Source: Arthrobacter sp. Edens01 (GTDB taxonomy: Bacteria; Actinomycetota; Actinomycetes; Actinomycetales; Micrococcaceae). Taken from it: a stretch of DNA of 64,000 nt. Made by a program: the position numbers and the translations under genes. The notes under the pieces were generated by a model. It did not search any database. It was not told the DNA's origin and worked only from the letters and a program-made list of their open reading frames with translations. The stretch lies in assembly GCF_001307035.1 (NCBI RefSeq), contig NZ_LKIU01000005.1:141664-205663 (forward strand), in the 5' to 3' direction. Below are positions 37,401-44,548 of this stretch, piece by piece. Within the stretch, counting starts at the first letter, position 1, and each line of letters begins with the position of its first letter.

Positions 37401-37951
37401 TGGTTCCGTCCCGGGCTTCCGGCGTTGACGCGGAGATCCCGGAGGGCCCCGAAGGGCGGCGCCTCGTCCTGGCTGAGCGTGCCGATACCGGCTGGCAGGC
37501 CAGCCTGAACGGGAACCGGCTCAGCCCGGCGACCGACGGCTGGGCACAGGCTTTCGACCTTCCGCCCGAGGGCGGGAACGTCACGGTCAGCTATGGCAGC
37601 GCCTGGGGACCCTGGACCGGGATCGTGCAGGTTGTCGTGTTCGGCCTGACGCTCCTCCTGGCCATCCCGACGCCGGCCCGCTCCGGCATCATCCGGCTCC
37701 CGGGCAGGCAGGGGCCGGTCCGTTCACCGGCTCCCGCCGGGAACCATGACGGTGAACCGGACAAGGACCCGGGCTCAGGCACCGGCAAAACGAAGACTGA
37801 ACCTGCCCTGACCAGGGACGGACGCACCGGGGCCCGGGCACGCCGGGACAAGCCATCCCGCGGCCGGACCCGGTCCCGGGCCTCGTCGGAGAGTAAGTCC
37901 GGAACCCCGGGCGTGCCTGCCGCCAAGAACTCGTCTGAAGGAGTGCGCTGA
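34421..37951 (+). CDS. Very large family 2 glycosyltransferase fused to a multi-span membrane region
   Basis: A protein of about 1,176 residues. Residues 1-260 are a GT-A glycosyltransferase (VIAVVVAHNGAEYLPETLSA; DAGSTDASASLL; the DxD-like LHDDSAPDPEAL; GDDIDLCWRNRLAGHRV). From about 380 to 790 come roughly ten membrane helices, then an external domain of about 300 residues, a last helix (GIVQVVVFGLTLLLAIPTP) and a basic Arg/Ser-rich tail. It probably builds a cell-envelope glycan. The start is odd: no ATG, GTG or TTG precedes the first beta strand. I place it at an ATT in TAATT overlapping the whiB2 stop; a GTG at 34451 would remove part of that strand. The DUF5719 ATG overlaps the stop by one base. 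Confidence 0.85.
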   Translation: MLSHVRVIAVVVAHNGAEYLPETLSALAAQTRPADFCVGVDAGSTDASASLLQLGLPVGSPVTGAPARSGFGAAVKAGLEQLPRRTEPDEAAQEWLWLLHDDSAPDPEALAQLLRAVELAPSVTVAGTKQVEWENPRKLIDVGVSVSRWAERLTMIDVDELDQGQYDSRSDIFAVNSAGMLIRRDAWDALGGFDPALPGTGDDIDLCWRNRLAGHRVVVVPSARIRHAGSRPNSAATARAARKAEVFLRLKHAPGWQVPFLALGAVLGGFGRFFLGMLAKDPGYAAGSLVSSIAAVLRPVDLYRSRRRAAATRKLPRSTVRGLVTSPREVREHRRSVHESDAAANAYRTDVPSSGPSYEPSGDSHDDFTALSGPGRTWSGAGALAAALILAAASLAGLHRLVGAPALTGGALLPVSGTLGEVWASATGWWAEVGAGYPGHGDPFDYVLWLLGAAGFGNANAAVVVLVLLAMPLAGLAAWFASGALTRRQGPRFWAAMVWGSLPALQVSLGEGRLGALIAHVVLPLTVLAMARAVGAGAPASAERAATDPSNAPRKPGVHGVPSWTAAAAAGLLLAVLTASAPALLVLGVLLVLVLSLRMGTRARTLWWSLLAPAALLLPVVLSASQNLRAVAADPGVPLAFEPAALWQQLLGYPSAFGISDPVAGLDFLPAGGPWALVLAVIVGGPLVALSAAGLFLSRRSGTARLAWLIAIAALALAAASGYLATGSAAAALVTPFPGPLVSAAVFALVCAALPALDTLLSARTSDSGQQRRPVTAAVVTLAVLLGAGPAASLAAWTIPQATGAATAEGSGGAQPGRQLAVRATEPRVLPATAADRGNSPDQTRSLVLSAGPEDDVTATLMRSGGSTLDGLNAAYAARSVQGEPGSETLGADDEATAALRNAVAVITAGTGVDPREDLARLGVGFVVLQSSDTAAELLADRLDAVPGLTAVGETGSGWLWRVTGALDDQGTETVEGQTARVRIVDGDGRTLALVPSRASGVDAEIPEGPEGRRLVLAERADTGWQASLNGNRLSPATDGWAQAFDLPPEGGNVTVSYGSAWGPWTGIVQVVVFGLTLLLAIPTPARSGIIRLPGRQGPVRSPAPAGNHDGEPDKDPGSGTGKTKTEPALTRDGRTGARARRDKPSRGRTRSRASSESKSGTPGVPAAKNSSEGVR

Positions 37952-39552
37952 TGGCCGAAGCCAACGAGGCCACGCGTGCCGGTAACCGGATCCGCCGGTC
38001 CGCCGGCCGGAAGGCGGCTTACACCGTTTTCTCCGGCACTGTGCTGCTCGGCGTCGCCGGAGGGCTCGTAGCCGCGTCCGCCATTGCGGCTCCGGAGCGT
38101 TCGGACCTGTCTGTGCCGCCTCCGCGGACAGAAGTGCCGGCCGGAGTCCTCACCGGAGTATGTCCCGAACCCCTGCGTCTCCTTTCCGGTAGCGGTGACG
38201 GAACCGACGCCGAGTTCAGCCCGGTTTCGGAATCAGCAGCCACCGCCGTTACCACCGCCGTGGTGGGCGGAACCGGAGCAGCGCTGCCTGCTGCGGAACT
38301 CTCCGTCCTTGGGGGAGGGGAGTCCGTTGCGGCCCTGGAACCCGGAGCCGACGTACCGCTCGCAGGAGCGCGCCTCGCCGGGGTCCTGGCCAAACAAGCG
38401 GTTACCAAAGTGACGGCCTTCGAAGCTGCCCCCAGCGGCGGGCAGCAGGCGACCGCCAATGCGGTTATGGGCTACACCGCGAACGACGGCGATCTGGCCG
38501 GGCTGGCTGCCGCGAACTGCCAGACACCGGCTAATGACATGTGGCTCGTTGGGGCCAGGACGACTGTCGGTGCAACGGCCGTCCTGCGGCTCAACAATCC
38601 GTCCGGCACGGCTGCAACCGTGGACCTGGAGATCTACGGAGCCGACGGCCGGGTGGAGACCGGCGGCAGCCGCGGAATCGTGGTTGCGCCCGGTGAGACC
38701 CGGTCCATCATCCTGGCGGGCCTGGCCTCGAACCAGGAATCCGCGGCCGTGCGTGTGCGCAGCTCCGGCGGCCCGGTCAGCGCCTTCATCGAACAGACAA
38801 TTCTCCGGGGACTCACCGCCGGCGGCGTCGAAATTATCGAACCGACCGCCGCGCCGTCCCCGCGCCAGGTGATCACCGGCGTCGCGCTCCAGAAGGCTGA
38901 GGACACACGCAAACTCGCGGAGCAGGACGGCTACAGCTCTGTTTCGCCGGTGCTGAATGTTGCGGTTCCAGGAACCTCGGACGCATCGGTTCACCTGCGG
39001 GTCTTTGGCCCCAAGGGAGAGGTGGAGCTCCCCGGCGGGGGAATCTTCAGCGTTCCGGCAGGGACAGTCGGGAAGATCCCGCTGGCAGAGCTGCCCGAAG
39101 GAACCTATTCCCTGGACCTCTCAGCCGACGTGGCTGTTGCAGCTGCGGCTGTGTTCAGCCGGGGCACCGAACCGGGCGAACGTGTGGAACTCGCTGTGGC
39201 CTCCGCGGATACCAGACTGGGAAGTGAACACCTGGCGGTGGCCGTTCCCGGGGGAGATTCCTCGCTGGTCTTCACCGCCCCGGACGGGGCTGCAGAGGTC
39301 AGTGTCCGCGGAATAGGAATGAACGGGACAATCCAGGAAGCCAGGACCGTGCAGGTCCCCGAGGGCCGGACGCTCACGCTGCAGCGCGGGGACATCGGCA
39401 AGGGAGAGCTCGCAGCCGTGCTGGTGAGTGCCGCCGGAGAAGCTGTTTACGGTGCCCAGCTGGTGACCGGCGAAGGCCCCGGCATCTCTGTGCTGCCGCT
39501 TCCGGACGGGGCATCCGGAACCCGCTCGGTCCAGGTTGGCATCGGTTACTAG
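37951..39552 (+). CDS. DUF5719 family exported protein
   Basis: A 533-residue protein with an N-terminal membrane anchor or signal segment (about residues 25-47, YTVFSGTVLLGVAGGLVAAS) and a large external domain rich in beta-strand patterns, matching DUF5719. Repeated motifs such as AVLRLNNPSGTAATVDLEIY and NVAVPGTSDASVHLRVFG suggest tandem immunoglobulin-like folds. Unknown function. Co-translated with the giant glycosyltransferase (TGATG overlap), so it may assist the same envelope glycan step outside the membrane. Convergent with the next gene, 22 bases apart. Confidence 0.85.
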   Translation: MAEANEATRAGNRIRRSAGRKAAYTVFSGTVLLGVAGGLVAASAIAAPERSDLSVPPPRTEVPAGVLTGVCPEPLRLLSGSGDGTDAEFSPVSESAATAVTTAVVGGTGAALPAAELSVLGGGESVAALEPGADVPLAGARLAGVLAKQAVTKVTAFEAAPSGGQQATANAVMGYTANDGDLAGLAAANCQTPANDMWLVGARTTVGATAVLRLNNPSGTAATVDLEIYGADGRVETGGSRGIVVAPGETRSIILAGLASNQESAAVRVRSSGGPVSAFIEQTILRGLTAGGVEIIEPTAAPSPRQVITGVALQKAEDTRKLAEQDGYSSVSPVLNVAVPGTSDASVHLRVFGPKGEVELPGGGIFSVPAGTVGKIPLAELPEGTYSLDLSADVAVAAAAVFSRGTEPGERVELAVASADTRLGSEHLAVAVPGGDSSLVFTAPDGAAEVSVRGIGMNGTIQEARTVQVPEGRTLTLQRGDIGKGELAAVLVSAAGEAVYGAQLVTGEGPGISVLPLPDGASGTRSVQVGIGY

Positions 39553-39574
39553 CCGCAGCCCCGGCACAAATGCG

Positions 39575-40081
39575 CTAGAGCGGGCGGAAACGGCCGTAAG
39601 TAGGGTCGATCGACTCCGGATCCAGTCCCATGAGGGACGCCAGCTGTTCTACCACGACGTCGTGGATGAGTTCGTTTACCGGAACCAATCCCCGGGCCGT
39701 TGACTCAACGGGTCGCCGGTAGATGGTGATGACGGGGGGCTTGGGGCCGTTGCCCGGAGCCGAGGCTGCGAGGGGAACGTTGCCGCCGCGCCGGACCAGG
39801 TCTTCCAGCCCGTCCGGGATCTCCTGCACAACGAACTGGTAAGACTGGATGTCCTCTCCCCACAGCCTTTCCAGCCGCTGAGCAGATTCCATGACCCAGT
39901 CATCGAACCGCTCGGCCCGCGTCCGGGAACCTGCCAGGTGTGCCGGCAGCAGTTCTCCGCGCAGTCCGCGTCCGTGCCGGTTGCGCCGTCGCCTGCGGAA
40001 GGGGCGCGCTGCAGCAGGGTCCGGCTCACCTGCGCCGGACCCGCCGTCGAGCCTTATCCGATAGGAAGATCCTGGAGGCAT
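39575..40081 (-). CDS. Metallopeptidase-like family protein (Rv3259-like) lacking a canonical HExxH motif
   Basis: A 168-residue protein of the actinobacterial family annotated as metallopeptidase (zincin-like DUF1025). The body contains FDDWVMESAQRLERLWGED, VPLAASAPGNGPKPPVITIY and NELIHDVVVEQLASLMGLDP. Where related zincins have HExxH, this protein has HDVVVEQ, so zinc-dependent catalysis is doubtful. ATG at 40081 is fixed by a TAGAGT box seven bases upstream (complement of 40089-40094). Divergent from DUF3499, the same pairing as Rv3259 and Rv3258c. N-terminal half is arginine-rich (RPFRRRRRNRHGRGLRG). Confidence 0.8.
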   Translation of the reverse strand: MPPGSSYRIRLDGGSGAGEPDPAAARPFRRRRRNRHGRGLRGELLPAHLAGSRTRAERFDDWVMESAQRLERLWGEDIQSYQFVVQEIPDGLEDLVRRGGNVPLAASAPGNGPKPPVITIYRRPVESTARGLVPVNELIHDVVVEQLASLMGLDPESIDPTYGRFRPL

Positions 40082-40193
40082 GGCACCTACTCTAGCCCGC
40101 ACCGTCCGCCACGGGGAGCCCGTCCCGCAGGTCGCCAAGGGCCCCGGCGTGGCTGCGGTGGGAGGAGAGGGCAGCGGGGTAGAGTATTGCTCC

Positions 40194-40589
40194 GTGGGAT
40201 CCTTACGTCTTTGTTCACGTTCAGCGTGCCGGCAGGCCGCCGTCGCTACTTTGACGTACGTTTACGCCGATTCCACCGCCGTACTCGGCCCGCTGGCCAC
40301 CTACGCCGAACCGCATTGTTACGATTTGTGCGAGCTGCACGCCCAGCGGCTTACCGCTCCCCGCGGATGGGAAGTCCTCCGCCTGGATCTCGGCACGCTT
40401 CCCCGCAGCCCCGGCCCCGATGAGCTCTCCGCCCTGGTGGACGCCGTGCGGGAAGCCGAGGAACAGGCCCCTGCCGAAGAACCCGCCCGGCGCAGCGGGA
40501 AACACGCCCTGGAACCACCCGCAGACCTGGCCGGCAGCCGCCGTTCCCACCTGCGCGTGCTGCGCGAAGAAGTCAGCGAACCCAGCTGA
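40194..40589 (+). CDS. DUF3499 family protein
   Basis: A 131-residue protein of an actinobacterium-specific family with unknown function. Four conserved cysteines (LCSRSACRQAA near residues 6-16 and CYDLCELHAQRL near 44-55) look like a zinc ribbon. The C-terminal half is charged and probably flexible. GTG start at 40194 is chosen because TAGAGT (40180-40185) lies eight bases upstream and homologues begin here; the frame remains open farther upstream but overlaps the divergent gene. Next to the Rv3259-like gene, as in M. tuberculosis. Confidence 0.85.
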   Translation: MGSLRLCSRSACRQAAVATLTYVYADSTAVLGPLATYAEPHCYDLCELHAQRLTAPRGWEVLRLDLGTLPRSPGPDELSALVDAVREAEEQAPAEEPARRSGKHALEPPADLAGSRRSHLRVLREEVSEPS

Positions 40590-40688
40590 CCTGCGGCTCA
40601 CGGCTTCGCACGCTATAGGCTGGAGGAATCAGCCGGGGACGAACCGCGGCCTGACCCGTCAACCGTTTCGCAAGGAAGTGCCGTAGCC

Positions 40689-40883
40689 ATGGCTAACCTG
40701 ACCGCAGATCTTTTGGACACCCTGCGCTGCCCGCAGACCCACTCCCGCCTCTTGCAGGAGGGAAACGAACTCGTTTCCTCTGCTCCGGGCCCCGATGGCA
40801 AGCCGGTGCGCTACGCCATTGAGGAAGGCATTCCGGTGCTGCTGCCGGCTGCAGGGACCACGGCCGAGAACACACCGAACTGA
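40689..40883 (+). CDS. Trm112 family protein
   Basis: A 64-residue protein. [16 protein letters not shown] near residues 8-23 and [12 protein letters not shown] near 42-53 are the Trm112 hallmarks. Eukaryotic Trm112 activates several SAM-dependent methyltransferases; bacterial copies are small zinc-ribbon-like proteins of unclear role. Only one cysteine remains here, so zinc binding is unlikely. ATG start with AAGGAAGTG upstream. Followed 13 bases later by sahH, which removes the SAH made by methyltransferases; a functional link is plausible but unproven. Confidence 0.88.
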   Translation: MANLTADLLDTLRCPQTHSRLLQEGNELVSSAPGPDGKPVRYAIEEGIPVLLPAAGTTAENTPN

Positions 40884-40896
40884 GGATCCAAATCCA

Positions 40897-42381
40897 GTGA
40901 GCATCGACTTCAAAGTAGCTGACCTGTCCCTGGCCGAAGCCGGCCGCCACCAGATCCGCCTGGCTGAGCACGAGATGCCCGGGCTTATGGCACTGCGGCG
41001 GGAGTTCGGTCCCAGCCAGCCCCTCGCCGGTGCCCGCATTGCCGGTTCCCTGCACATGACGGTGCAGACCGCTGTTCTGATCGAGACGCTGACCGCGCTC
41101 GGCGCTGAGGTCCGGTGGGCTTCCTGCAACATTTTCTCCACACAGGACGAAGCCGCCGCCGCCGTTGTGGTGGGCTCAGGTACCCCTGAGGACCCGCAGG
41201 GTGTGCCCGTCTTCGCCTGGAAGAACGAAACCCTCGAGGAATACTGGTGGACTGCAGAGCAGATCCTCACCTGGCCCGAAGGCTCCGGCGGACCGAACAT
41301 GATCCTGGACGACGGCGGAGACGCCACCCTGCTGCTGCACAAGGGCGTTGAATTTGAGGCTGCAGGTGCTGTCCCGGCAAACCCGGATGAAGACGACCCG
41401 GACTACGCCTACGAGTACACGGTCATCCTGGACACCCTTCGCCGGTCACTGGCCGAGGCGCCGGGGAAGTGGACCGAAATCGCCAAGGGCATCCGCGGCG
41501 TCACCGAGGAGACCACCACGGGCGTGCTCCGGCTCTACCAGCTTGCCGCAGACGGCCAGCTGCTCTTCCCCGCGATCAACGTGAACGACTCGGTCACCAA
41601 GTCCAAGTTCGACAACAAGTACGGCATCCGCCACTCGCTGCCCGACGGCCTGAATCGTGCCACGGACACACTGATTGGCGGCAAGGTCGCCGTCGTCTGC
41701 GGCTACGGTGACGTGGGCAAGGGCGCAGCCGAAGCTCTCCGCGGCCAGGGTGCACGGGTGATCGTCACGGAGATCGACCCGATCTGCGCGCTGCAGGCGG
41801 CGATGGACGGCTACCAGGTTGCCCGCCTGGAATCAGTGGTGGGCCAGGGAGACATCTTCATCACCACCACCGGGAACAAGGACATCATCATGGCCTCCCA
41901 CATGGCACAGATGAAGCACCAGGCGATCGTCGGCAACGTTGGCCACTTCGACAACGAGATCGACATGGCAGGCCTTGCCCGTGTGCCGGGGATCCGCAAG
42001 GTTGAAATCAAGCCGCAGGTCCACGAATGGATCTTCGACGAAGGCAAGGACACCCAGCGCAGCATCATTGTGCTCTCCGAGGGCCGACTGCTGAACCTGG
42101 GCAACGCCACCGGCCACCCCTCCTTCGTTATGTCCAACTCCTTCGCGAACCAGACCATCGCGCAGATTGAGCTGTTCACCAAATACGGGCAGAACAAGGA
42201 AGACGGAACGCCGGAGTATGCCAACCAGGTGTACGTGCTGCCCAAGATCCTGGACGAGAAGGTTGCCCGCCTGCATCTGGGCGCACTCGGCGTCGAGCTG
42301 AGCGAACTGACCAAGAGCCAGGCCGAGTACCTCGGTGTGGACGTGGCCGGGCCGTATAAGCCGGACCACTACCGGTACTAA
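40897..42381 (+). CDS. sahH: Adenosylhomocysteinase
   Basis: NAD-dependent hydrolysis of S-adenosylhomocysteine to adenosine and homocysteine, relieving product inhibition of methyltransferases. 494 residues, the long actinobacterial form. NAD motif [20 protein letters not shown] near residues 266-285, [12 protein letters not shown] near 347-358, and C-terminal KPDHYRY. GTG start at 40897 with GAGGAT upstream. A perfect 19-base terminator hairpin follows directly. Confidence 0.97.
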   Translation: MSIDFKVADLSLAEAGRHQIRLAEHEMPGLMALRREFGPSQPLAGARIAGSLHMTVQTAVLIETLTALGAEVRWASCNIFSTQDEAAAAVVVGSGTPEDPQGVPVFAWKNETLEEYWWTAEQILTWPEGSGGPNMILDDGGDATLLLHKGVEFEAAGAVPANPDEDDPDYAYEYTVILDTLRRSLAEAPGKWTEIAKGIRGVTEETTTGVLRLYQLAADGQLLFPAINVNDSVTKSKFDNKYGIRHSLPDGLNRATDTLIGGKVAVVCGYGDVGKGAAEALRGQGARVIVTEIDPICALQAAMDGYQVARLESVVGQGDIFITTTGNKDIIMASHMAQMKHQAIVGNVGHFDNEIDMAGLARVPGIRKVEIKPQVHEWIFDEGKDTQRSIIVLSEGRLLNLGNATGHPSFVMSNSFANQTIAQIELFTKYGQNKEDGTPEYANQVYVLPKILDEKVARLHLGALGVELSELTKSQAEYLGVDVAGPYKPDHYRY

Positions 42382-42387
42382 GACCGA

Positions 42388-42436
42388 AACAGCCGCGCCG
42401 TCTCCCTGCAGGGAGACGGCGCGGCTGTTTTGTTTA
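42388..42436 (+). terminator. Rho-independent terminator of sahH
   Basis: Perfect 19-base stem (42388-42406 with 42411-42429), loop TGCA, then TTTGTTT. The strongest terminator in the window. Confidence 0.95.
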
Positions 42437-42476
42437 GGGGTTTGTCCTGCCGGGCCGGGGCTGGCGGCCGCCGGGC

Positions 42477-43289
42477 CTAGCCTTCATCGGTGAACGGCAG
42501 GCGGTGCAGCCGCTGTCCCAGCTGGTCGGTCCGCCGGTGCTGGGTGCTCAGGCGGACGTAGTCGCGTTCCCTCCGCTGGGAGACGACGGCGCGCAGATAG
42601 GTTTCTGGGAGGGTGCCGGCAGGAGGCGGCGGGGAAACAAAGGCGGAGACCTCGGTAGCCAGGGAAGCAGCCATTGAGGCGCGGGCCTGGGGAGCCATCC
42701 GTCCGGACTGGGCCAGGAAGCGCGAGACCCGGCGGGACAGCGGGTCGGGCAGGCGTCCAATGTCTGCCAGGCCGGCCCACGGCTCCAGCTCCGCTGGCAT
42801 TGAAACCGTTGGGGGAGGCGGAGCCTTGACCCGTTCCCGCATGGCATACGTTCCGGCCAGCATGTCACCCAGCCGCTTGGACTTCTCATTGAAGACGGCA
42901 ACCACAAAAGCCAGCGAACCAGCCAGCATGTAGATTTCCAGCACGGCCAGGATTCCACGCGTGAAGGCCTGCCGGAACCGAATCGCGCCGCCGTCGTCCC
43001 GCACGATCCGCAGGCCCATGATCCACCTGCCCAGCGACTTGCCGCGGGTCAGCGTCTCCACGGTCACCGGGATCACCAGGATCAGGAGCACCACGGAAAC
43101 CAGCAGCAGCGCCCGGCTCAGCGCCGGATCCAGTGCGCCCTCCAAGGCATTGCCGAGTACCAGGAAAAACAGTAGAAGCAGCACCAGGACCTGCGAAACG
43201 ACGTCGATCAGGACGCTCAGCGCACGGGCCGCAAACGACGCAGGGCGCAGCTCCAGGACAACGGCCTCACCAGTCACTACCGTGCTCAT
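42477..43289 (-). CDS. RDD family membrane protein
   Basis: A 270-residue protein with an RDD domain in residues about 12-150 (three membrane segments; RALSVLIDVVSQVL, GKSLGRWIMGLRIVRDDGG and KSKRLGDMLAGTYAMRERV). The remaining 115 residues form a soluble tail without a recognised domain. Function unknown; some RDD proteins are sodium/proton antiporters. ATG at 43289 is set by AGGACAGG upstream. Divergent from the SpoIIM-like gene, the pairing seen in Rv3694c-Rv3695. Confidence 0.9.
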   Translation of the reverse strand: MSTVVTGEAVVLELRPASFAARALSVLIDVVSQVLVLLLLFFLVLGNALEGALDPALSRALLLVSVVLLILVIPVTVETLTRGKSLGRWIMGLRIVRDDGGAIRFRQAFTRGILAVLEIYMLAGSLAFVVAVFNEKSKRLGDMLAGTYAMRERVKAPPPPTVSMPAELEPWAGLADIGRLPDPLSRRVSRFLAQSGRMAPQARASMAASLATEVSAFVSPPPPAGTLPETYLRAVVSQRRERDYVRLSTQHRRTDQLGQRLHRLPFTDEG

Positions 43290-43403
43290 GCCTGTCCTGC
43301 TCCCGCTCCGGTACCACCCTGCATCTGTCCGGACCCACTTTACCCATGCGCACCGGACGACGCCGCGGCCGGCCAGGCACCCACCAGCAGCGGCCGCTCC
43401 GGT

Positions 43404-43409
43404 TAGGGT
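43404..43409 (+). promoter_or_regulatory. Leaderless -10 box for the SpoIIM-like gene
   Basis: TAGGGT ends exactly six bases before the GTG at 43416. Confidence 0.6.
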
Positions 43410-43415
43410 GGAAGC

Positions 43416-44411
43416 GTGGACTTGGATGCCTTCGCCGCCGTACACAGCCAGGACTGGAAGCGGCTTGATGAACTGATTGCCCGGCGCCGCCTCAGCGGAG
43501 CCGAAGCAGATGAGTTGCTTCAGCTATATCAGCGTGCCTCCACACACCTGTCCGTGATCCGCTCCGTGGCGCCGGAAGGTGCGCTTTCTGCCGCCCTTTC
43601 AATGCGGTTGTCCCGGGCCAGGACAAGGTTCACCGGTGCCCGTTCGAACTTCTTCGAGGACCTGGCCGGCTTCTTCGTCTATTCACTTCCGGCTGCGTTC
43701 TACCGTGTCCGGATCATGACCGTGGTGATTGGAGCCGTGTTCATCCTCGTCACGGTCCTGAGCGCGCTCTGGGTGGTGAATACCCCCGGCGTGCTGGCCG
43801 CCATGGGCACCGACGCCCAGCTGCGCCAGTACGTTGAATCCGACTTCGTCAGCTACTACTCCGAGAACCCTGCGGCGTCCTTTGCCGGCATGGTGTGGAC
43901 CAACAACGCCTGGATTGCGCTTCAGGCGGTGGCCTTCGGCGTCACCGGCATCTGGGGACCCTACATCCTGTACCAAAACGCCGTAGGGGTGGGCACCGCC
44001 GCGGGAACCATGGCGTCCTTTGACCAGCTGGGTGTGTTCTTCACCTACATCCTTCCGCATGGCTTTATGGAGCTGACGGCCATCTTCATCGCTGCCGCCG
44101 CCGGCCTGCAGATCTTCTGGGCCATGATTGCCCCCGGGCCGCGCACCAGGATCTCGGCACTGGCCCAGGAGGGCCGGTCTCTGATGACGGTGGCCCTGGG
44201 CCTGGTGGTGGTCCTGTTCATCTCGGGACTCGTGGAGGGTTTCGTGACCCCCAGCGCACTGCCCGCCTGGCTGCGCATCAGCATCGGTGCACTGGTCCTT
44301 GCCGCGTACTGGGCGTACACGCTGATCCTGGGAAAACGCGCCTACCAGGCCGGCCACCGGGGCGACCTGCTGGCCCGGGACGCCGGCGAAGCCACCGTCC
44401 GGTCAGCCTAG
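43416..44411 (+). CDS. Stage II sporulation protein M-like membrane protein
   Basis: A 331-residue member of the SpoIIM/DUF95 family, with a cytoplasmic N-terminus of about 90 residues and five or six membrane helices. FFVYSLPAAFYRVR, FVSYYSENPAASFAGMVWTN and ILPHGFMELTAIFIAAAAGL are the conserved blocks. No sporulation is implied in this lineage. In M. tuberculosis the SpoIIM-RDD pair (Rv3694c-Rv3695) lies next to MoxR-DUF58 genes; here those genes are 9 kb away. GTG start fixed by TAGGGT six bases upstream. Confidence 0.9.
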   Translation: MDLDAFAAVHSQDWKRLDELIARRRLSGAEADELLQLYQRASTHLSVIRSVAPEGALSAALSMRLSRARTRFTGARSNFFEDLAGFFVYSLPAAFYRVRIMTVVIGAVFILVTVLSALWVVNTPGVLAAMGTDAQLRQYVESDFVSYYSENPAASFAGMVWTNNAWIALQAVAFGVTGIWGPYILYQNAVGVGTAAGTMASFDQLGVFFTYILPHGFMELTAIFIAAAAGLQIFWAMIAPGPRTRISALAQEGRSLMTVALGLVVVLFISGLVEGFVTPSALPAWLRISIGALVLAAYWAYTLILGKRAYQAGHRGDLLARDAGEATVRSA

Positions 44412-44548
44412 GGCGCCTGGCGAACAGAAAGCAGTTGGCAGGACTCGCCGGGTACTCCTTCGGCTCAGGGACCGGTGGCCGGTAGTGTCTATGAAGGACG
44501 AAACCGGACACACCCCCACCACACCCGGTGACTTCAAACAGGATTGGG

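Noticed and set aside
40590-40896. SAH riboswitch upstream of sahH
   Set aside because: trm112 ends 13 bases before sahH, and the 99-base gap before trm112 shows none of the conserved SAH-riboswitch core that I can recognise.
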